Below, in pieces: positions 55,124 to 64,000 of a stretch of 64,000 nt of DNA. The stretch spans positions 2,542,001 to 2,606,000 of the forward strand of contig NZ_CP035704.1 in assembly GCF_004168365.1 (NCBI RefSeq), in the 5' to 3' direction. Position numbers and translations under genes: made by a program. Numbering within the stretch: the stretch's first letter is position 1; every line of letters starts with the position of its first letter. Origin of the DNA: Pseudolysobacter antarcticus. GTDB taxonomy: Bacteria > Pseudomonadota > Gammaproteobacteria > Xanthomonadales > Rhodanobacteraceae. Under the pieces are notes generated by a model, which saw only the letters and a list, made by a program, of their open reading frames with translations, made no database searches and had not been told where the DNA came from.

Positions 55124-55996
55124 CTAGTCGCCGAGATACGTCTCGATGAGCGGTCCCCATATTCTGGAACCGCCGCGCGCGAAAAAGAGCTGATGGCCGT
55201 CTTCGCCAAAACTCCCGACGTGCTCGAACTGAACCTCGTCATCGCCCGCGGTATAGGCGTCGTACATTTCTTGCGCCAGTGACGGGCCGAAGAAATGATC
55301 ATTCCGCGCATAGATCCATAACATCGGCGCAGTCGCGGTTTCGCCATAACGACGCGCGGCCTCGACCAGTCGTTCGGGTTGGCAAGTGACATTCGGTGCA
55401 CCCTGATATCCGCCCCGCCCGGCCGCCATGTTGATCACCGTGCCAACCGTCGGATGCGGCATGCTGTTGAACGCCAATGTTCCCCAGCCACCGGCGGAAT
55501 GACCAACGACAATGATGTCGCTTGCATCGATGTCTTCGATCTTCGGCGCATACGCAACCATCGCGCGGATCTGCCGGGCCGTCTCCAGGCCGGCATGGTA
55601 ATAGTCGGCGTCATCACACGTGCCGAAAGTTTCAGTCCATGGTCCACCGGTCGCGCCATAACCGAGACGCAGCACGAACATCACCGCATATCCTTGACCG
55701 AGAAACCACTGTGCGGTCTCGCTGCTGCAATTGGTCGGGGTCAACGCTGGACGCTGTGTAGCCAGCGCCGGTGAACCGTGGTTGATGATGACCAGACGCG
55801 GCTGATCGGTATCTGCGGGGATGCAGATGTGACCGCGCATCTGCCGCGTATGGCCTTGGGTATCACTGATCGGAATCGCGATTGGCCGATCTTCGCTATC
55901 GGTCTGCGCGGCGCTGACGGTTGCGCTGTCGACGACGGAAAAAATTACGCTGATCAACAGCAAGGTGCGGATTGGAAACGATCGACGGAACGACAT
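55124..55996 (-). CDS. Secreted alpha/beta hydrolase
   Basis: 290 residues. Signal peptide TLLLISVIFSVVDSATVSAA. Alpha/beta fold with nucleophile elbow DIIVVGHSAGGWGTLAF, oxyanion-loop GSPALA near the N-terminus, Asp region MLWIYARNDHFFGPSLA and His in GEDGHQLFF. The dienelactone-hydrolase-like features suggest an esterase or peptidase of small molecules, but no specific substrate is seen. Convergent with the DUF1345 gene. Confidence 0.85.
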   Translation of the reverse strand: MSFRRSFPIRTLLLISVIFSVVDSATVSAAQTDSEDRPIAIPISDTQGHTRQMRGHICIPADTDQPRLVIINHGSPALATQRPALTPTNCSSETAQWFLGQGYAVMFVLRLGYGATGGPWTETFGTCDDADYYHAGLETARQIRAMVAYAPKIEDIDASDIIVVGHSAGGWGTLAFNSMPHPTVGTVINMAAGRGGYQGAPNVTCQPERLVEAARRYGETATAPMLWIYARNDHFFGPSLAQEMYDAYTAGDDEVQFEHVGSFGEDGHQLFFARGGSRIWGPLIETYLGD

Positions 55997-56105
55997 GACT
56001 CAGACTTTAATCGAGGCGGATGCGGGATGGTAGCCGATGTCGAGCTGCAATATTGGCGTCGACGGAGACGATCACTTCGCGCTCGATGCGCGATAGTTCG
56101 CGACT

Positions 56106-56321
56106 TCAAACCTTCTTCAAAAAACAGGTCTTCAACACCAGCCCCTTGATCTTTTCGGCGTTGCCTTCGATGTGCTCGTCGTCGTCTTCGACCAGATGGA
56201 TATTGCGGATCACGGTGCCGCGTTTGAGCGGGATCGACGCGCCCTTGACCTTGAGATCCTTGATCACGGTCACCGTGTCGCCTTCGCTGAGCACATTGCC
56301 GTTACTGTCTTTTACCGCCAT
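56106..56321 (-). CDS. PhnA/YjdM family protein lacking the zinc-ribbon
   Basis: 71 residues (MAVKDSNGNVLSEGDTVTVI onward), with VIKDLKVKGASIPLKRGTVI and IRNIHLVEDDDEHIEG. It matches the C-terminal SH3-like domain of PhnA/YjdM; the N-terminal zinc ribbon (CPxC) of E. coli YjdM is missing. Short versions of this domain occur elsewhere, so it may be complete. An upstream ATG (56360) would add 13 residues. Name is historic: phosphonate role is doubtful. Confidence 0.8.
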   Translation of the reverse strand: MAVKDSNGNVLSEGDTVTVIKDLKVKGASIPLKRGTVIRNIHLVEDDDEHIEGNAEKIKGLVLKTCFLKKV

Positions 56322-56560
56322 TTTAGTTTCAATCCGGTTCTTCGTTGGGGATAACTTCATCTAGCTGAATACTAACCTAAGCGCTACGCAGCGACAGCTT
56401 GGTATTCACTCATCGAGCACTGTTTATCGACTAGCATGCGCCTGCCGATGTAATGCGTGTTGGGGAACTCGCTATCTAGATGTACGCGAAATCCCGGCGC
56501 CGCCTGCATCCCAGCGTGTCGTCCGCACCGTGTATTCCTACCCAACCATCGAGGCACATC

Positions 56561-56902
56561 ATGTCCATCAAGAATACGATTTTCGCTAGCCTGATTTGTG
56601 CTGCCATCGGCGTTCCGGCGATGTACGCCGCCGCTGCCGACCAGTGGCATTTTGTGGTCAAAAACAAGACTGCATCCAACATCACCAAGCTGCAGGTTTC
56701 GGAAAACAACTCGACCTGGGGTGATTTTGACGTCGGTGCGGGTATCGCTTCAGGCGAAACCGCAACGATGGTGTGGTCGGCCAGTGATACGTCGGGTTGC
56801 AGCCAGTGGATTCGCGCGAAGTTTGCCGATGGCGCCACCAGCGTGCCGGTCAAGGAAGACTTTTGCCACGATCTGGATTCACCGATCGAGTTCAGTGAAT
56901 AA
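56561..56902 (+). CDS. Small secreted protein of unknown function
   Basis: 113 residues from ATG 56561 (GAGG before it). Signal peptide IFASLICAAIGVPAMYAAAA. The mature part, DQWHFVVKNKTASNITKLQV and SENNSTWGDFDVGAGIASGE, is beta-rich with two Cys (DTSGCSQW, DFCHDLDS) that may pair. A terminator follows. No family recognised, although the first strand pattern resembles small 'argininosuccinate-lyase-adjacent' or calcium-binding sandwich proteins only loosely. Confidence 0.65.
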   Translation: MSIKNTIFASLICAAIGVPAMYAAAADQWHFVVKNKTASNITKLQVSENNSTWGDFDVGAGIASGETATMVWSASDTSGCSQWIRAKFADGATSVPVKEDFCHDLDSPIEFSE

Positions 56903-56924
56903 TTCGTTCGCATAAGTGGTGGTA

Positions 56925-56977
56925 GCGGGGCCTGAGTCACACGCGATGCGTGACTGACTCAGGCCCCGCATTTTTTT
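56925..56977 (+). terminator. Rho-independent terminator
   Basis: GCGGGGCCTGAGTCA (56925-56939) pairs perfectly with TGACTCAGGCCCCGC (56955-56969), then A and TTTTTTT (56971-56977). It ends the small secreted-protein gene 22 bases upstream. Confidence 0.95.
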
Positions 56978-57139
56978 GCGGGCGCTAAACCGAGTTACCG
57001 GAAATTCCTGCTAGTGGTGTCGCATTTTCGGCGTGATTGCCGAAACGCGCGCGTACAACATGAGCCGAACATGCGGTTCAATGCGCGAAGTTGTTAGCGC
57101 AAAAAGATCGCATGCAGAATTCTGGAATGGAGTGCCGCC

Positions 57140-59203
57140 ATGTCATCTCGTCTGTCTGTTTTTTTTCTCGCACTCGTAACGCTGCCGATCACGGCCAATG
57201 CCGTCGTCCGCACCTGGCCTGGCACAGCACCTTGCACTGGCACGTTGCAGGCCTGCATCGACGGCGCCACCAATGGCGATGAAATCCGCATTGCCACCAA
57301 TACCGCGATTGCCGAAGACATCAGCTTGTATGATCGCAGCCTCACTCTCAGCGGCGCAGATGGGTACACCGCAGCATTCGGTTCGGGGCACTGGCTCAGC
57401 ATTACCAGTTCCAGTATCGCGGGCAATTTGCAGATCAGCGTGAGCCGCCTGAATTTCACCGACGGTTATGTTTTTTCCAACTACAACGGCACTGGCACAG
57501 CGACTTACGATTTGCGCGAACTCAACCTGACGCGCGTCGGCAGCGATGTTTATAACTTCATTGAGCTGGACGCCAATCACGGCACGGTGAATGCGACCAT
57601 CTACAACAATCGCGTCAGTGGCGTGCCGAGTTCACTGAATCGCGGTCTGATCCATGTCAGCAATTCCGGCGCTGTTCTCAACGCCAGCGTCTACTTCAAT
57701 CATGTCACCAGCAGTTCGGCTAGCAGCGTAAGCGGCGCAGGCATTTTTGTCGATGAAATCGCCGCTGGCGGCACAGGTGCCAGCGGCACCGTCAAGCTGC
57801 ACGGCAATGAAGTGCGCGGCGGATTTTTCCGCTCCGGTATTTATGTATCTGAAGGTCTGTTTTCCAGCACCGTCAGCAGCTATTCGGCACGCGTGTATAA
57901 CAATGTGGTCATCTGCAACGATGCCAGTAGCGCCGGCACCGGCGGCTCCGGCATCGGTTTTGTGGTCAACAACGGCACCATCAGCGCACAGGCGATCAAT
58001 AACACCGTGTCACGTTGCTATCACGGCATTAGCGCTTCGCAGTGGTCGGGCGGTGGCGGCAGTGCAAGCATCACCGGTCTGATCAACAACAACGTGATCG
58101 CGGCCTATAGCGGCATCGACATGGTCGCTACGCTGATCGGCCCGCTGACCAATGATTACAACCTGATCAACGCCACCACCAGCTCGGTCGGTTATGGCGC
58201 ACACACCATCACCGCGCCTGCAAAACTCGTGCTCGATACCCAGCCGCGATTGCTAGCGGATTCTCCCGCGATCAATGCTGCCGATGGCGCAACATTGGGA
58301 TTCGGCCTCATTCTCAACGGACTGCCGGTCACCGATGCCGACGGCCTGCGCCGCTACAAAGGCACGCCGGCCAATCCGGATATCGGCGCGTATGAATATG
58401 GCGATGTCAGCTTCACGCATGTCACCAGTAGCGCTAACAACTCGTCCAACTACAGCCTGATGGATAACGCTGCACTCGACGCGAATCCTGCCGCGGCTTT
58501 GATCGCGACGCCCAATTACAACATCGGTGTGAGCAGCGGCGGTACAAGTTATCCACACGCGTTTGGCGCGTTCTACACCTCACCCTCGTGGGCGCTGTTC
58601 AACCAGGATTTTGCCACGCCGATGGCGGCTAGCGTTCACTTTGATGTGTGGGCGCCAGCAGTAGGCGGAGGTTCATTTACGCATGTGACCAGCGCCAGCA
58701 CCGCGAGCGGTTTTGGCACCACGATCAGTGACGGCAGCACCGACAACCTGCCCGATCGCATTGTGCTGGTCACGCAGAACTGGAGCGCCGGCGGAGCCAG
58801 TTTGTACAACCCGCATCCGGTCGGTGTGTATTACGGCGGCTCGAAATGGCATATCGCCAATATCGACGGCGCCACCATGCCGCAACCGTTGGGTTTCAAC
58901 GTCTACTCCCAGGAAGCCAGCCCCAATGCATGGCGGGTCACTGCATCATCAGGAAACCTGAGTGGTAGCTCGGTGCAATTGCGTCATCCATTGCTCGACA
59001 ATATTCCGTGCGCACGTCCGCATGTCACGCGCTTGCTCGGCGCAGGCCTGGTCAGCGATCAATTCGATGTCGACTACAATGGCGCTTACTGGTACATCTT
59101 CGGTTACAGCGGCATCGCAGTATCGGAACAGTTTCATGTGCTGGTAGATCCCGCTCAGATTTTCGATTGCACCGACCGGATTTTCGCCAACGGTTTCCAG
59201 TAG
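57140..59203 (+). CDS. Secreted beta-helix protein with choice-of-anchor Q-like region and tandem C-terminal modules
   Basis: 687 residues. Signal peptide LSVFFLALVTLPITANA. Residues 30-370 form a right-handed parallel beta-helix (irregular repeats of NxxxNxV/I turns). PRLLADSPAINAADG and NPDIGAYEYGD (about 373-430) are a choice-of-anchor Q-type end. Two related modules follow (about 431-505 and 511-590), with FTHVTSA, VTQNWSAGG and NPHPVGVYYGGSKWHIANID, as in secreted proteins of Xanthomonadales. The end DCTDRIFANGFQ is the shared tail. Likely a surface carbohydrate-related protein; no catalytic residues assigned. Confidence 0.78.
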   Translation: MSSRLSVFFLALVTLPITANAVVRTWPGTAPCTGTLQACIDGATNGDEIRIATNTAIAEDISLYDRSLTLSGADGYTAAFGSGHWLSITSSSIAGNLQISVSRLNFTDGYVFSNYNGTGTATYDLRELNLTRVGSDVYNFIELDANHGTVNATIYNNRVSGVPSSLNRGLIHVSNSGAVLNASVYFNHVTSSSASSVSGAGIFVDEIAAGGTGASGTVKLHGNEVRGGFFRSGIYVSEGLFSSTVSSYSARVYNNVVICNDASSAGTGGSGIGFVVNNGTISAQAINNTVSRCYHGISASQWSGGGGSASITGLINNNVIAAYSGIDMVATLIGPLTNDYNLINATTSSVGYGAHTITAPAKLVLDTQPRLLADSPAINAADGATLGFGLILNGLPVTDADGLRRYKGTPANPDIGAYEYGDVSFTHVTSSANNSSNYSLMDNAALDANPAAALIATPNYNIGVSSGGTSYPHAFGAFYTSPSWALFNQDFATPMAASVHFDVWAPAVGGGSFTHVTSASTASGFGTTISDGSTDNLPDRIVLVTQNWSAGGASLYNPHPVGVYYGGSKWHIANIDGATMPQPLGFNVYSQEASPNAWRVTASSGNLSGSSVQLRHPLLDNIPCARPHVTRLLGAGLVSDQFDVDYNGAYWYIFGYSGIAVSEQFHVLVDPAQIFDCTDRIFANGFQ

Positions 59204-59281
59204 CGAGCGGCGTCGGGATTTACTCGAACAAGACATTCGGCTTCGATGACTCAATCACCTCATCAAGTGAAACGCGAAGTC

Positions 59282-59881
59282 TCAAGCGCCACCGAACAAG
59301 TCTCGTTTGAGCGGCGTGGAAGCATCGCCATTCAGCTGCCAGCGATCCAGGATCACGTGTCGAGATTTGCCGATATGACTGTCGATGAGGACGAATTCTT
59401 GCACTTGGCAAATTATCGGTGACGTCAAATCCTGCTTCGGCAATATCGTATCAGTGTAGGCAACGGTGAGATGGGGATTGAACTTCGATTCCAGAAATTT
59501 TTCAAACCCTGCGTAACTCAGTGCAATGCGCAACTCACGCCATAACGATTGCAACTGTGAATGCGTCGACGCACACAATACCAACGGCGAACTGCCCTTG
59601 TTGCGAAAGCCCATGAAATGATCCAGCACAAAATCAATCGGCGGGAGTTTGATGTTTTCGACGGCTTTCTTCGCGCGCGCGAGAACTTCGTTAGGAGCTT
59701 CTGGATAAGCTCCCAGCCAATGTAATGTGATGTGATAATTCTTCGGCAAAATTCCGCTGCCGCTCAGCAGCTTTTTCTCTCTCAGAGTTTCGACCTCGGC
59801 AATGATCTGCTCGATAACTTCGGGCGCAGGACGCAGTGCGAGAAACAAATTATGCAGCTGTGGCGACACATTAACTCCCAT
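59282..59881 (-). CDS. thpR: RNA 2',3'-cyclic phosphodiesterase (2H family)
   Basis: 199 residues of the 2H superfamily. The two catalytic HxT/S motifs are YHITLHWLG and PHLTVAYTD, set about 80 residues apart, as in ThpR/LigT. LFLALRP at the N-terminus and ASTHSQLQSLWRELRIAL in the middle are also typical. The enzyme opens 2',3'-cyclic phosphates on RNA ends. Convergent with the beta-helix gene; the DUF72 gene is 37 bases upstream on the same strand, so both may share a transcript. Confidence 0.88.
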   Translation of the reverse strand: MGVNVSPQLHNLFLALRPAPEVIEQIIAEVETLREKKLLSGSGILPKNYHITLHWLGAYPEAPNEVLARAKKAVENIKLPPIDFVLDHFMGFRNKGSSPLVLCASTHSQLQSLWRELRIALSYAGFEKFLESKFNPHLTVAYTDTILPKQDLTSPIICQVQEFVLIDSHIGKSRHVILDRWQLNGDASTPLKRDLFGGA

Positions 59882-59918
59882 GTTTTTCTATCTGTGCTTG
59901 TGCGACAAGCTTGGGCTC

Positions 59919-60665
59919 TCAGAGTTTCTCGACCAGCCTGGTCGTCTCGAGCGCATTGGCTGTTGCCGCGCCCAGCGCAGTGTTGTCGAAGACGCACCAG
60001 GCACGCGCGCCTGCCGCAACAGCGTTATGCAAACTTTCTGCGATTTCCACCAATCGAGCTTGTGGATAAGTGGAATAGTATATTTTTGGCGATCCGTGCA
60101 GCCGCAAATAGACCACTCGCGTATCGCCGCCCGGCAACGCAGCGGCGGGTACAACGGCAGGATCTGCAGCGACCCGGCCGATGCTGAAATGCTTGAGCAC
60201 ATCATCCGCCTCAGTCTCGAACCAACTCGCATGCCGCGGTTCCAGCACCACGTCACCGGCATGGCGTCGACGCAACATCTGCAGAAACCGATTCACCACG
60301 GCCCGCTCGAATCTGAAACTCGGTGGCAACTGCACCAGCACACAGCCGAGTTTTTGACCGAGCATATCGACCTCGGCAAAAAAAGCATCGAGCAACCCAC
60401 CCACGCCAACCAGTCGCAGATCATGGGTAATACGGCGCGGCAATTTCACCGAAAAGCGAAACGTCGTCGGCACGCACTCAGCCCAACGCGCATACGTCGA
60501 TGGTTGATGCGACTTGTAGAACGAGGAATTGATCTCGACGCAATTGAAACGCGAGGAATAACGCTGCAGATGGCTGCCGTCGAGTGAAAATTCAGACGCA
60601 TCCGCTTTCGGCACGTTCCAGCCAGCGCAACCGATGCGAACGGGGTGAATGATTCGAGATGTCAT
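59919..60665 (-). CDS. DUF72 (YecE-like) protein
   Basis: 248 residues from ATG 60665. TIM-barrel features: RIGCAGWNVP, FNCVEINSSFYKSH, FSVKLPRRITHDL, LVQLPPSFRF, VLEPRHASWF and VYLRLHGSP all match DUF72 (the HGSP motif is diagnostic). Function unknown; a barrel of the DNA-endonuclease IV type is suggested by structure in the family. Longer starts (60737, 60707) are possible. Gap to the next gene (60666-60960) is 295 bases and holds a three-fold CAATCGA repeat (60914-60934). Confidence 0.85.
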   Translation of the reverse strand: MTSRIIHPVRIGCAGWNVPKADASEFSLDGSHLQRYSSRFNCVEINSSFYKSHQPSTYARWAECVPTTFRFSVKLPRRITHDLRLVGVGGLLDAFFAEVDMLGQKLGCVLVQLPPSFRFERAVVNRFLQMLRRRHAGDVVLEPRHASWFETEADDVLKHFSIGRVAADPAVVPAAALPGGDTRVVYLRLHGSPKIYYSTYPQARLVEIAESLHNAVAAGARAWCVFDNTALGAATANALETTRLVEKL

Positions 60666-60960
60666 CTGTCGCTGCCAACTATCAGGTGCTAACTTTATCG
60701 CAACCATCTCGGGTTTTGCAGGCAAGCGCCCGCTCAAAAAGCGTGTGCCGGAAGAAATCCTGATGAGCGTAAAGTCTATACTTTCTTCGAGATCAGCAGC
60801 GCCAACGGCAAGCTGATCGCAGGGTAATTTCGTTTTCAGTTGAAGGATAAATCCGGCGCCGTGCTGACGATAAAGGACGTTTCAAGGCCGAAGATCGCCA
60901 GCGCTGAATCCGCCAATCGACAATCGACAATCGACATCAGACAGGCGCTGGTGTTTCGAA

Positions 60961-62422
60961 TCAATTCAAGCCGCTGTCGAAGCCGTCGATAAAAATACGA
61001 TCCAGCTCGGGCAATCCACCGGCGCCAACGAGCACCAGATCGATATTCGAAATCTCGGTGGCATCGGTCGACTTGAACTGGATCGCATTGGTTCCCGCCT
61101 GCACATCCGTTAGCGGCACCGGCACCGCGATGGTTTTCTGGCCGCACGATACATCGCCGTTTTGCGTGTAACACGCGCCGAACGGCCACGGCTGATCGTG
61201 CCAGACGCCGCCGTTGACTCGATAACTCAAGGTGACTGGCGTGAACGCAAAATAGCTGAAGGTCAGAATTGCATTTGTTGCATTTGCAACATTGTATACA
61301 CCAGGCACCGACAAAGTCAGCGGCGTTGGATCGTTTGGCCCGAAACCCCAGCCGAGATTCAACAAGCCGGTGTAAATCCCGGTCATCGGATCGAGCCGAT
61401 CTAGCACATCGAACGCCAGATCGCGTGGCAAACGCGGGCCGTCGAATCCGACATTATCCCAGCTGAATGTGTGCGTGCCTTGGTCGATGCCGTCCTTGTC
61501 GCCGTTGTAGTGCACGTCTTCGATCCAGATCAGGCCGCGGGTCAAAGACAACGACATATTGTCGATGATCGCGATCTTTTTCAGCGGCGCAGTCGTGCCC
61601 GCGTCGCTGGCGTAAACATCGATCCGATTTTGCGCCACGCGCAATTGAAAGCGATTCATGTCGCCCGGCCCCGCGGACGCTTTCACGCAACCTACCGGCG
61701 TGACCACGATCGGCCCGGTGCCGACATCGGTAAACGAATCGTCACTGACATAGTTGTTGACCACTACAGCCGAATCGACCGTGATGACCAGGCTCATCCG
61801 GGCAGATGAAACGCACGCCGCAACCCGGCAGATTGGCCGGGCAGAAACCGGCGAAACGCACGCCAAAGCCGTTTCGCGGCACCATTTGCAACGAGCTAAA
61901 ATGCGTGAACGGCGCCGGCACCGGCTGATCGGTGTACCAGAATTCCGGCCATGCGCGATGCGAACCGTGACTGTCGTCGCTCACTTCGAATGTCACCACG
62001 CCGGTGCGTCCGGCGATGTCGAACGGCTGCTTCGGATACATCGCCAGCGAGGTTACGCCGTGCTGATCGAACTGCGCCTCGACCAGTTGCCCGTTGCAGA
62101 TGGCGACATCGTTCGGCGGCTGCACAGTCACTTCCTGACCGCAGCGCGACATCGTTGTCGGCGACGTGGAATTGTATTGGCCCTGACCAAAATTGATGCC
62201 GCCGAGTGCACGCGATACGCCCCAGATCGTGCCATCAAGATCGCCCGACCGATTGCCGATACCCGCCGGCGCATCGAAGGTTTCGCAGAACACCGCGTTA
62301 GCCAGGCCGCAGCTGCTCGATACCGGCGCCGCTATCGCGGCGGTCCATGCGCAGACATCGCCGAGCATGAATATCATCAGTACATTCAAACGAGAACGCA
62401 GCAACAACGGCGGGGTTTCCAT
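60961..62422 (-). pseudogene. Secreted beta-sandwich protein with IFxxGF tail, split by a frameshift
   Basis: Start ATG 62422 (GGAG at 8 bases). The first part has signal peptide LMIFMLGDVCAWTAAIA, then CETFDAPAGIGNRSGDLDG, TGVVTFEVSDDSHGSHRAWPE and CGVRFIC. The second part continues MSLVITVDSAVVVNNYVSDD and includes RGLIWIEDVHYNGD and TLSYRVNGGVWH, ending LPELDRIFIDGFDSGLN. One extra C in the run read as GGG on the plus strand (61800-61802) puts the halves out of frame. Restored length about 486 residues. It resembles glycan-binding or GH16-type sandwich proteins, but no catalytic motif is evident. Confidence 0.72.
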
Positions 62423-62690
62423 GGCTCTCACTCCACGCGATGCGGCCCCCCGCTGCCAAATACTACACCCGGGCGTGCCGGGAAGAGTGCTTCAGGATTT
62501 GATGTCAGTGAGTCTGCCAGGCCGAACATCTGCTCAGCCAACACCGAGCACATCTGCTCTACATCAGGAGTTACGGACGACGGCATCGCTGTGAATCTTT
62601 GCACGCGTGACGGGTGTTAATTTTTGCAATTCTCGTTTCAGCCTGAAAATTAAGCGCTAATATCTTTTAGGGTTGAAGAGGGTCGCCACG

Positions 62691-63893
62691 ATGAATCGAG
62701 TTCATTGCAAAACGCTGCTGAAGCGCGTCATGCTGGTATTGCTGACATGCGCCACGCCAACGCTGATGGCGGCGATCCAGGTCTACCTTCCGATCGGTCT
62801 CGAAGGCAATGAAGATCGGCTGCAACCTTACGGCTCCACCGGTGATGCAGCGTACGAACCGAACTCGGCCTACGATGAGTCGCTACATCTCGAAATACGC
62901 CTCGGCGACCTCGGCTATAGCTATGTTCGCGCCGTTGCCAACGCGCTGGAGCAAAGCGAGACGCCGCGCGACATGGCCCTAGTCACACTGCTCGCTTCGC
63001 CATCACCACCGACGGACCAAGCGCATTTGGCCGCGCTCGCAAAGCGCGCGAGCGATACCTCACCCGACGACATTCTCGTGCAATGGCTGGCGTTCGTCGC
63101 AGCCAACAAAACGCGCGGAGAAGAAAAAAATGCTGCCGCGGCGCTGCACACCCTGCAAAGGATGGATCCGGACAACGGCGTAGTGTGGATGTTGGCGCTG
63201 GATCGCGCGTGGAGGACGCAAGATGTAGCCGCGTACGAGTCTGCGCTGCAGCGAATGGCCACGAGTACAGCCTGGACCGAATACGACAATGGCGTGTACA
63301 AGATCCTGCTGGATGCTTATCAACGTCATCCGCTTTCGCAAAAACACCGCGAATTGCTGGCTCGGCGAAACCCACCGCAATCGAGCCTGGCCGAATATTA
63401 TGAATTGGCGAAAGGAACAGTCGAATATCACAGCGTCGGGGCGATATTGAACAACTACAACGCACTCGATGACGCCTGCACAGTCGATCCAGGGAAAAAC
63501 AAAAACGTCAACCACACTGACGTTTGTGCACGTATCGGTCGACTGATGTTCAATCATGGCAACAGCGCCAGCGCGATCGATACAGGCGAGTGGATGCTGG
63601 CCGTCACCGCAGCATTCACCGATGAAGACGTGAAGCGCTCGCGCCAACAAGACTGGATATATCTGCAGTATGCGCAGCTGACTGCGATGAGCAACGAGCC
63701 AATCACTAATGCGGAAATGATCGCTGACGGCAGCGACCGCGAGAAACTCGGCAACGAACTCGATGTCATGCGCCACGCGCTGTCTCGAGCGGGAAAAACA
63801 TTGGCGCCGCCGGCTGATTGGAAGGACGAACGATCGCCGTTTGTTCGCGAGAATCTGCAGCAGCGTTTGAAGTCGCCGCGATTTCAAGTTTGA
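62691..63893 (+). CDS. Secreted helical-repeat protein of unknown function
   Basis: 400 residues from ATG 62691 (GAAGAGGG before it). Signal peptide LLKRVMLVLLTCATPTLMAA. The mature part is helical, with TPR/Sel1-like spacing (LAALAKRASDTSPDDILVQW, AALHTLQRMDPDNGVVWML, AYESALQRMATSTAWTEYDN). One Cys pair (DACTVDPG, TDVCARIG) sits in a small loop. No catalytic signature. Secreted proteins with this pattern occur in Xanthomonadales, from memory. The gene ends just before a nuclease fragment. Confidence 0.68.
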   Translation: MNRVHCKTLLKRVMLVLLTCATPTLMAAIQVYLPIGLEGNEDRLQPYGSTGDAAYEPNSAYDESLHLEIRLGDLGYSYVRAVANALEQSETPRDMALVTLLASPSPPTDQAHLAALAKRASDTSPDDILVQWLAFVAANKTRGEEKNAAAALHTLQRMDPDNGVVWMLALDRAWRTQDVAAYESALQRMATSTAWTEYDNGVYKILLDAYQRHPLSQKHRELLARRNPPQSSLAEYYELAKGTVEYHSVGAILNNYNALDDACTVDPGKNKNVNHTDVCARIGRLMFNHGNSASAIDTGEWMLAVTAAFTDEDVKRSRQQDWIYLQYAQLTAMSNEPITNAEMIADGSDREKLGNELDVMRHALSRAGKTLAPPADWKDERSPFVRENLQQRLKSPRFQV

Positions 63894-64000
63894 TTCCGAT
63901 TCATCCTCCATCGACTTTGCCCAAGGCAAAACCATCGAGTTGATCGACGCTGATCGCTTGCTCGAACTGGTTCGCGAGGTGCAAATCCCGCTACCGACAA
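63892..64000 (+). pseudogene. C-terminal fragment of an Mrr-type restriction endonuclease domain (cut by the window edge)
   Basis: A frame other than that of the preceding gene reads DSDSSSIDFAQGKTIELID and then ADRLLELVREVQIPLPT to the window end. That is the closing strand-helix of Mrr-like nuclease domains (…AxGKxIELIDGxxLLxLxxxVQ). No catalytic part (DxQ/ExK) is visible upstream, where the sequence belongs to another gene, so the 5' portion has been lost, unless it is joined by rearrangement. Only about 33 codons can be seen. Confidence 0.6.

Noticed and set aside
56384-56650. Minus-strand frame ending FPNTHYIGRRMLVDKQCSMS, protein-like at its end
   Set aside because: It overlaps the start and signal peptide of the secreted-protein gene on the plus strand, and only about 40 residues look coding; possibly a relic, not enough to call.
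60738-60960. Possible YegP-like (DUF1508) coding remnant around FEISSANGKLIAG
   Set aside because: Only about a dozen residues look similar and no consistent frame extends around them.
1-64000. tRNA, rRNA, prophage, integron or insertion sequence
   Set aside because: No cloverleaf with CCA-type acceptor, no rRNA core, no integrase or transposase motif was found on reading both strands.

Overview
The window is typical proteobacterial chromosome: dense short-gap genes, GC near 58-60 %, many ATGA/TGATG gene overlaps. Dcm-like methylase, SelO, YihG-type acyltransferase, RsuA/RsmC/RluA enzymes, a MoxR-DUF58-DUF4350-DUF4129-SpoIIM-RDD cluster and a GYF-pilin protein fit a Xanthomonadales/Rhodanobacteraceae-like gammaproteobacterium (inference; no rRNA or tRNA gene was seen here to confirm it).

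Layout. 1-3.1 kb: 5' part of dbpA, then an accessory island with an HTH-cytosine methyltransferase-HNH nuclease fusion and a small frameshifted gene. 3.2-20.5 kb: housekeeping and secreted enzymes (FMN reductase, two PhzF-family proteins around CorA and an aminotransferase, S10 peptidase, acyltransferase, ABC-2 exporter, MpaB-type oxygenase, flavoprotein, AraC regulator, M28 peptidase, DUF1993, dodecin). 20.6-25.1 kb: RNA-modification block (RluA-like, RsmC-like, RsuA-like) translationally coupled to selO. 25.2-28.1 kb: amidohydrolase, secreted zinc peptidase, ankyrin protein. 28.1-36.3 kb: long minus-strand operon RDD-RDD-SpoIIM-DUF4129-DUF4350-MoxR-DUF58, followed by a GYF-pilin gene. 36.4-44 kb: RIO kinase, a secreted jelly-roll-like protein, a frameshifted subtilase, a threonine-synthase-like enzyme and an RluF-like protein.

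44.2-51.9 kb is the most unusual region. Four secreted collagen-like proteins (Gly-X-Y, rich in GAT/GVT) share one N-terminal domain but carry different C-terminal heads, two of which resemble the BclB and BclA heads of Bacillus exosporium. They flank a three-gene operon (DUF1993, dimethylargininase-like, DUF998). 52-64 kb holds more secreted proteins (GH clan-A-like enzyme, beta-helix protein, frameshifted protein), a 2'-5' RNA ligase/cyclic phosphodiesterase, DUF72, a TPR-like secreted protein and a C-terminal fragment of an Mrr-type nuclease at the right edge. Four unrelated secreted proteins end in, or close to, an I-F-x-[DN]-[GD]-F-[EQD] tail.

Three genes are broken by one-base frameshifts, at least two of them at short G or C runs; this may be real decay, phase variation or sequencing error.
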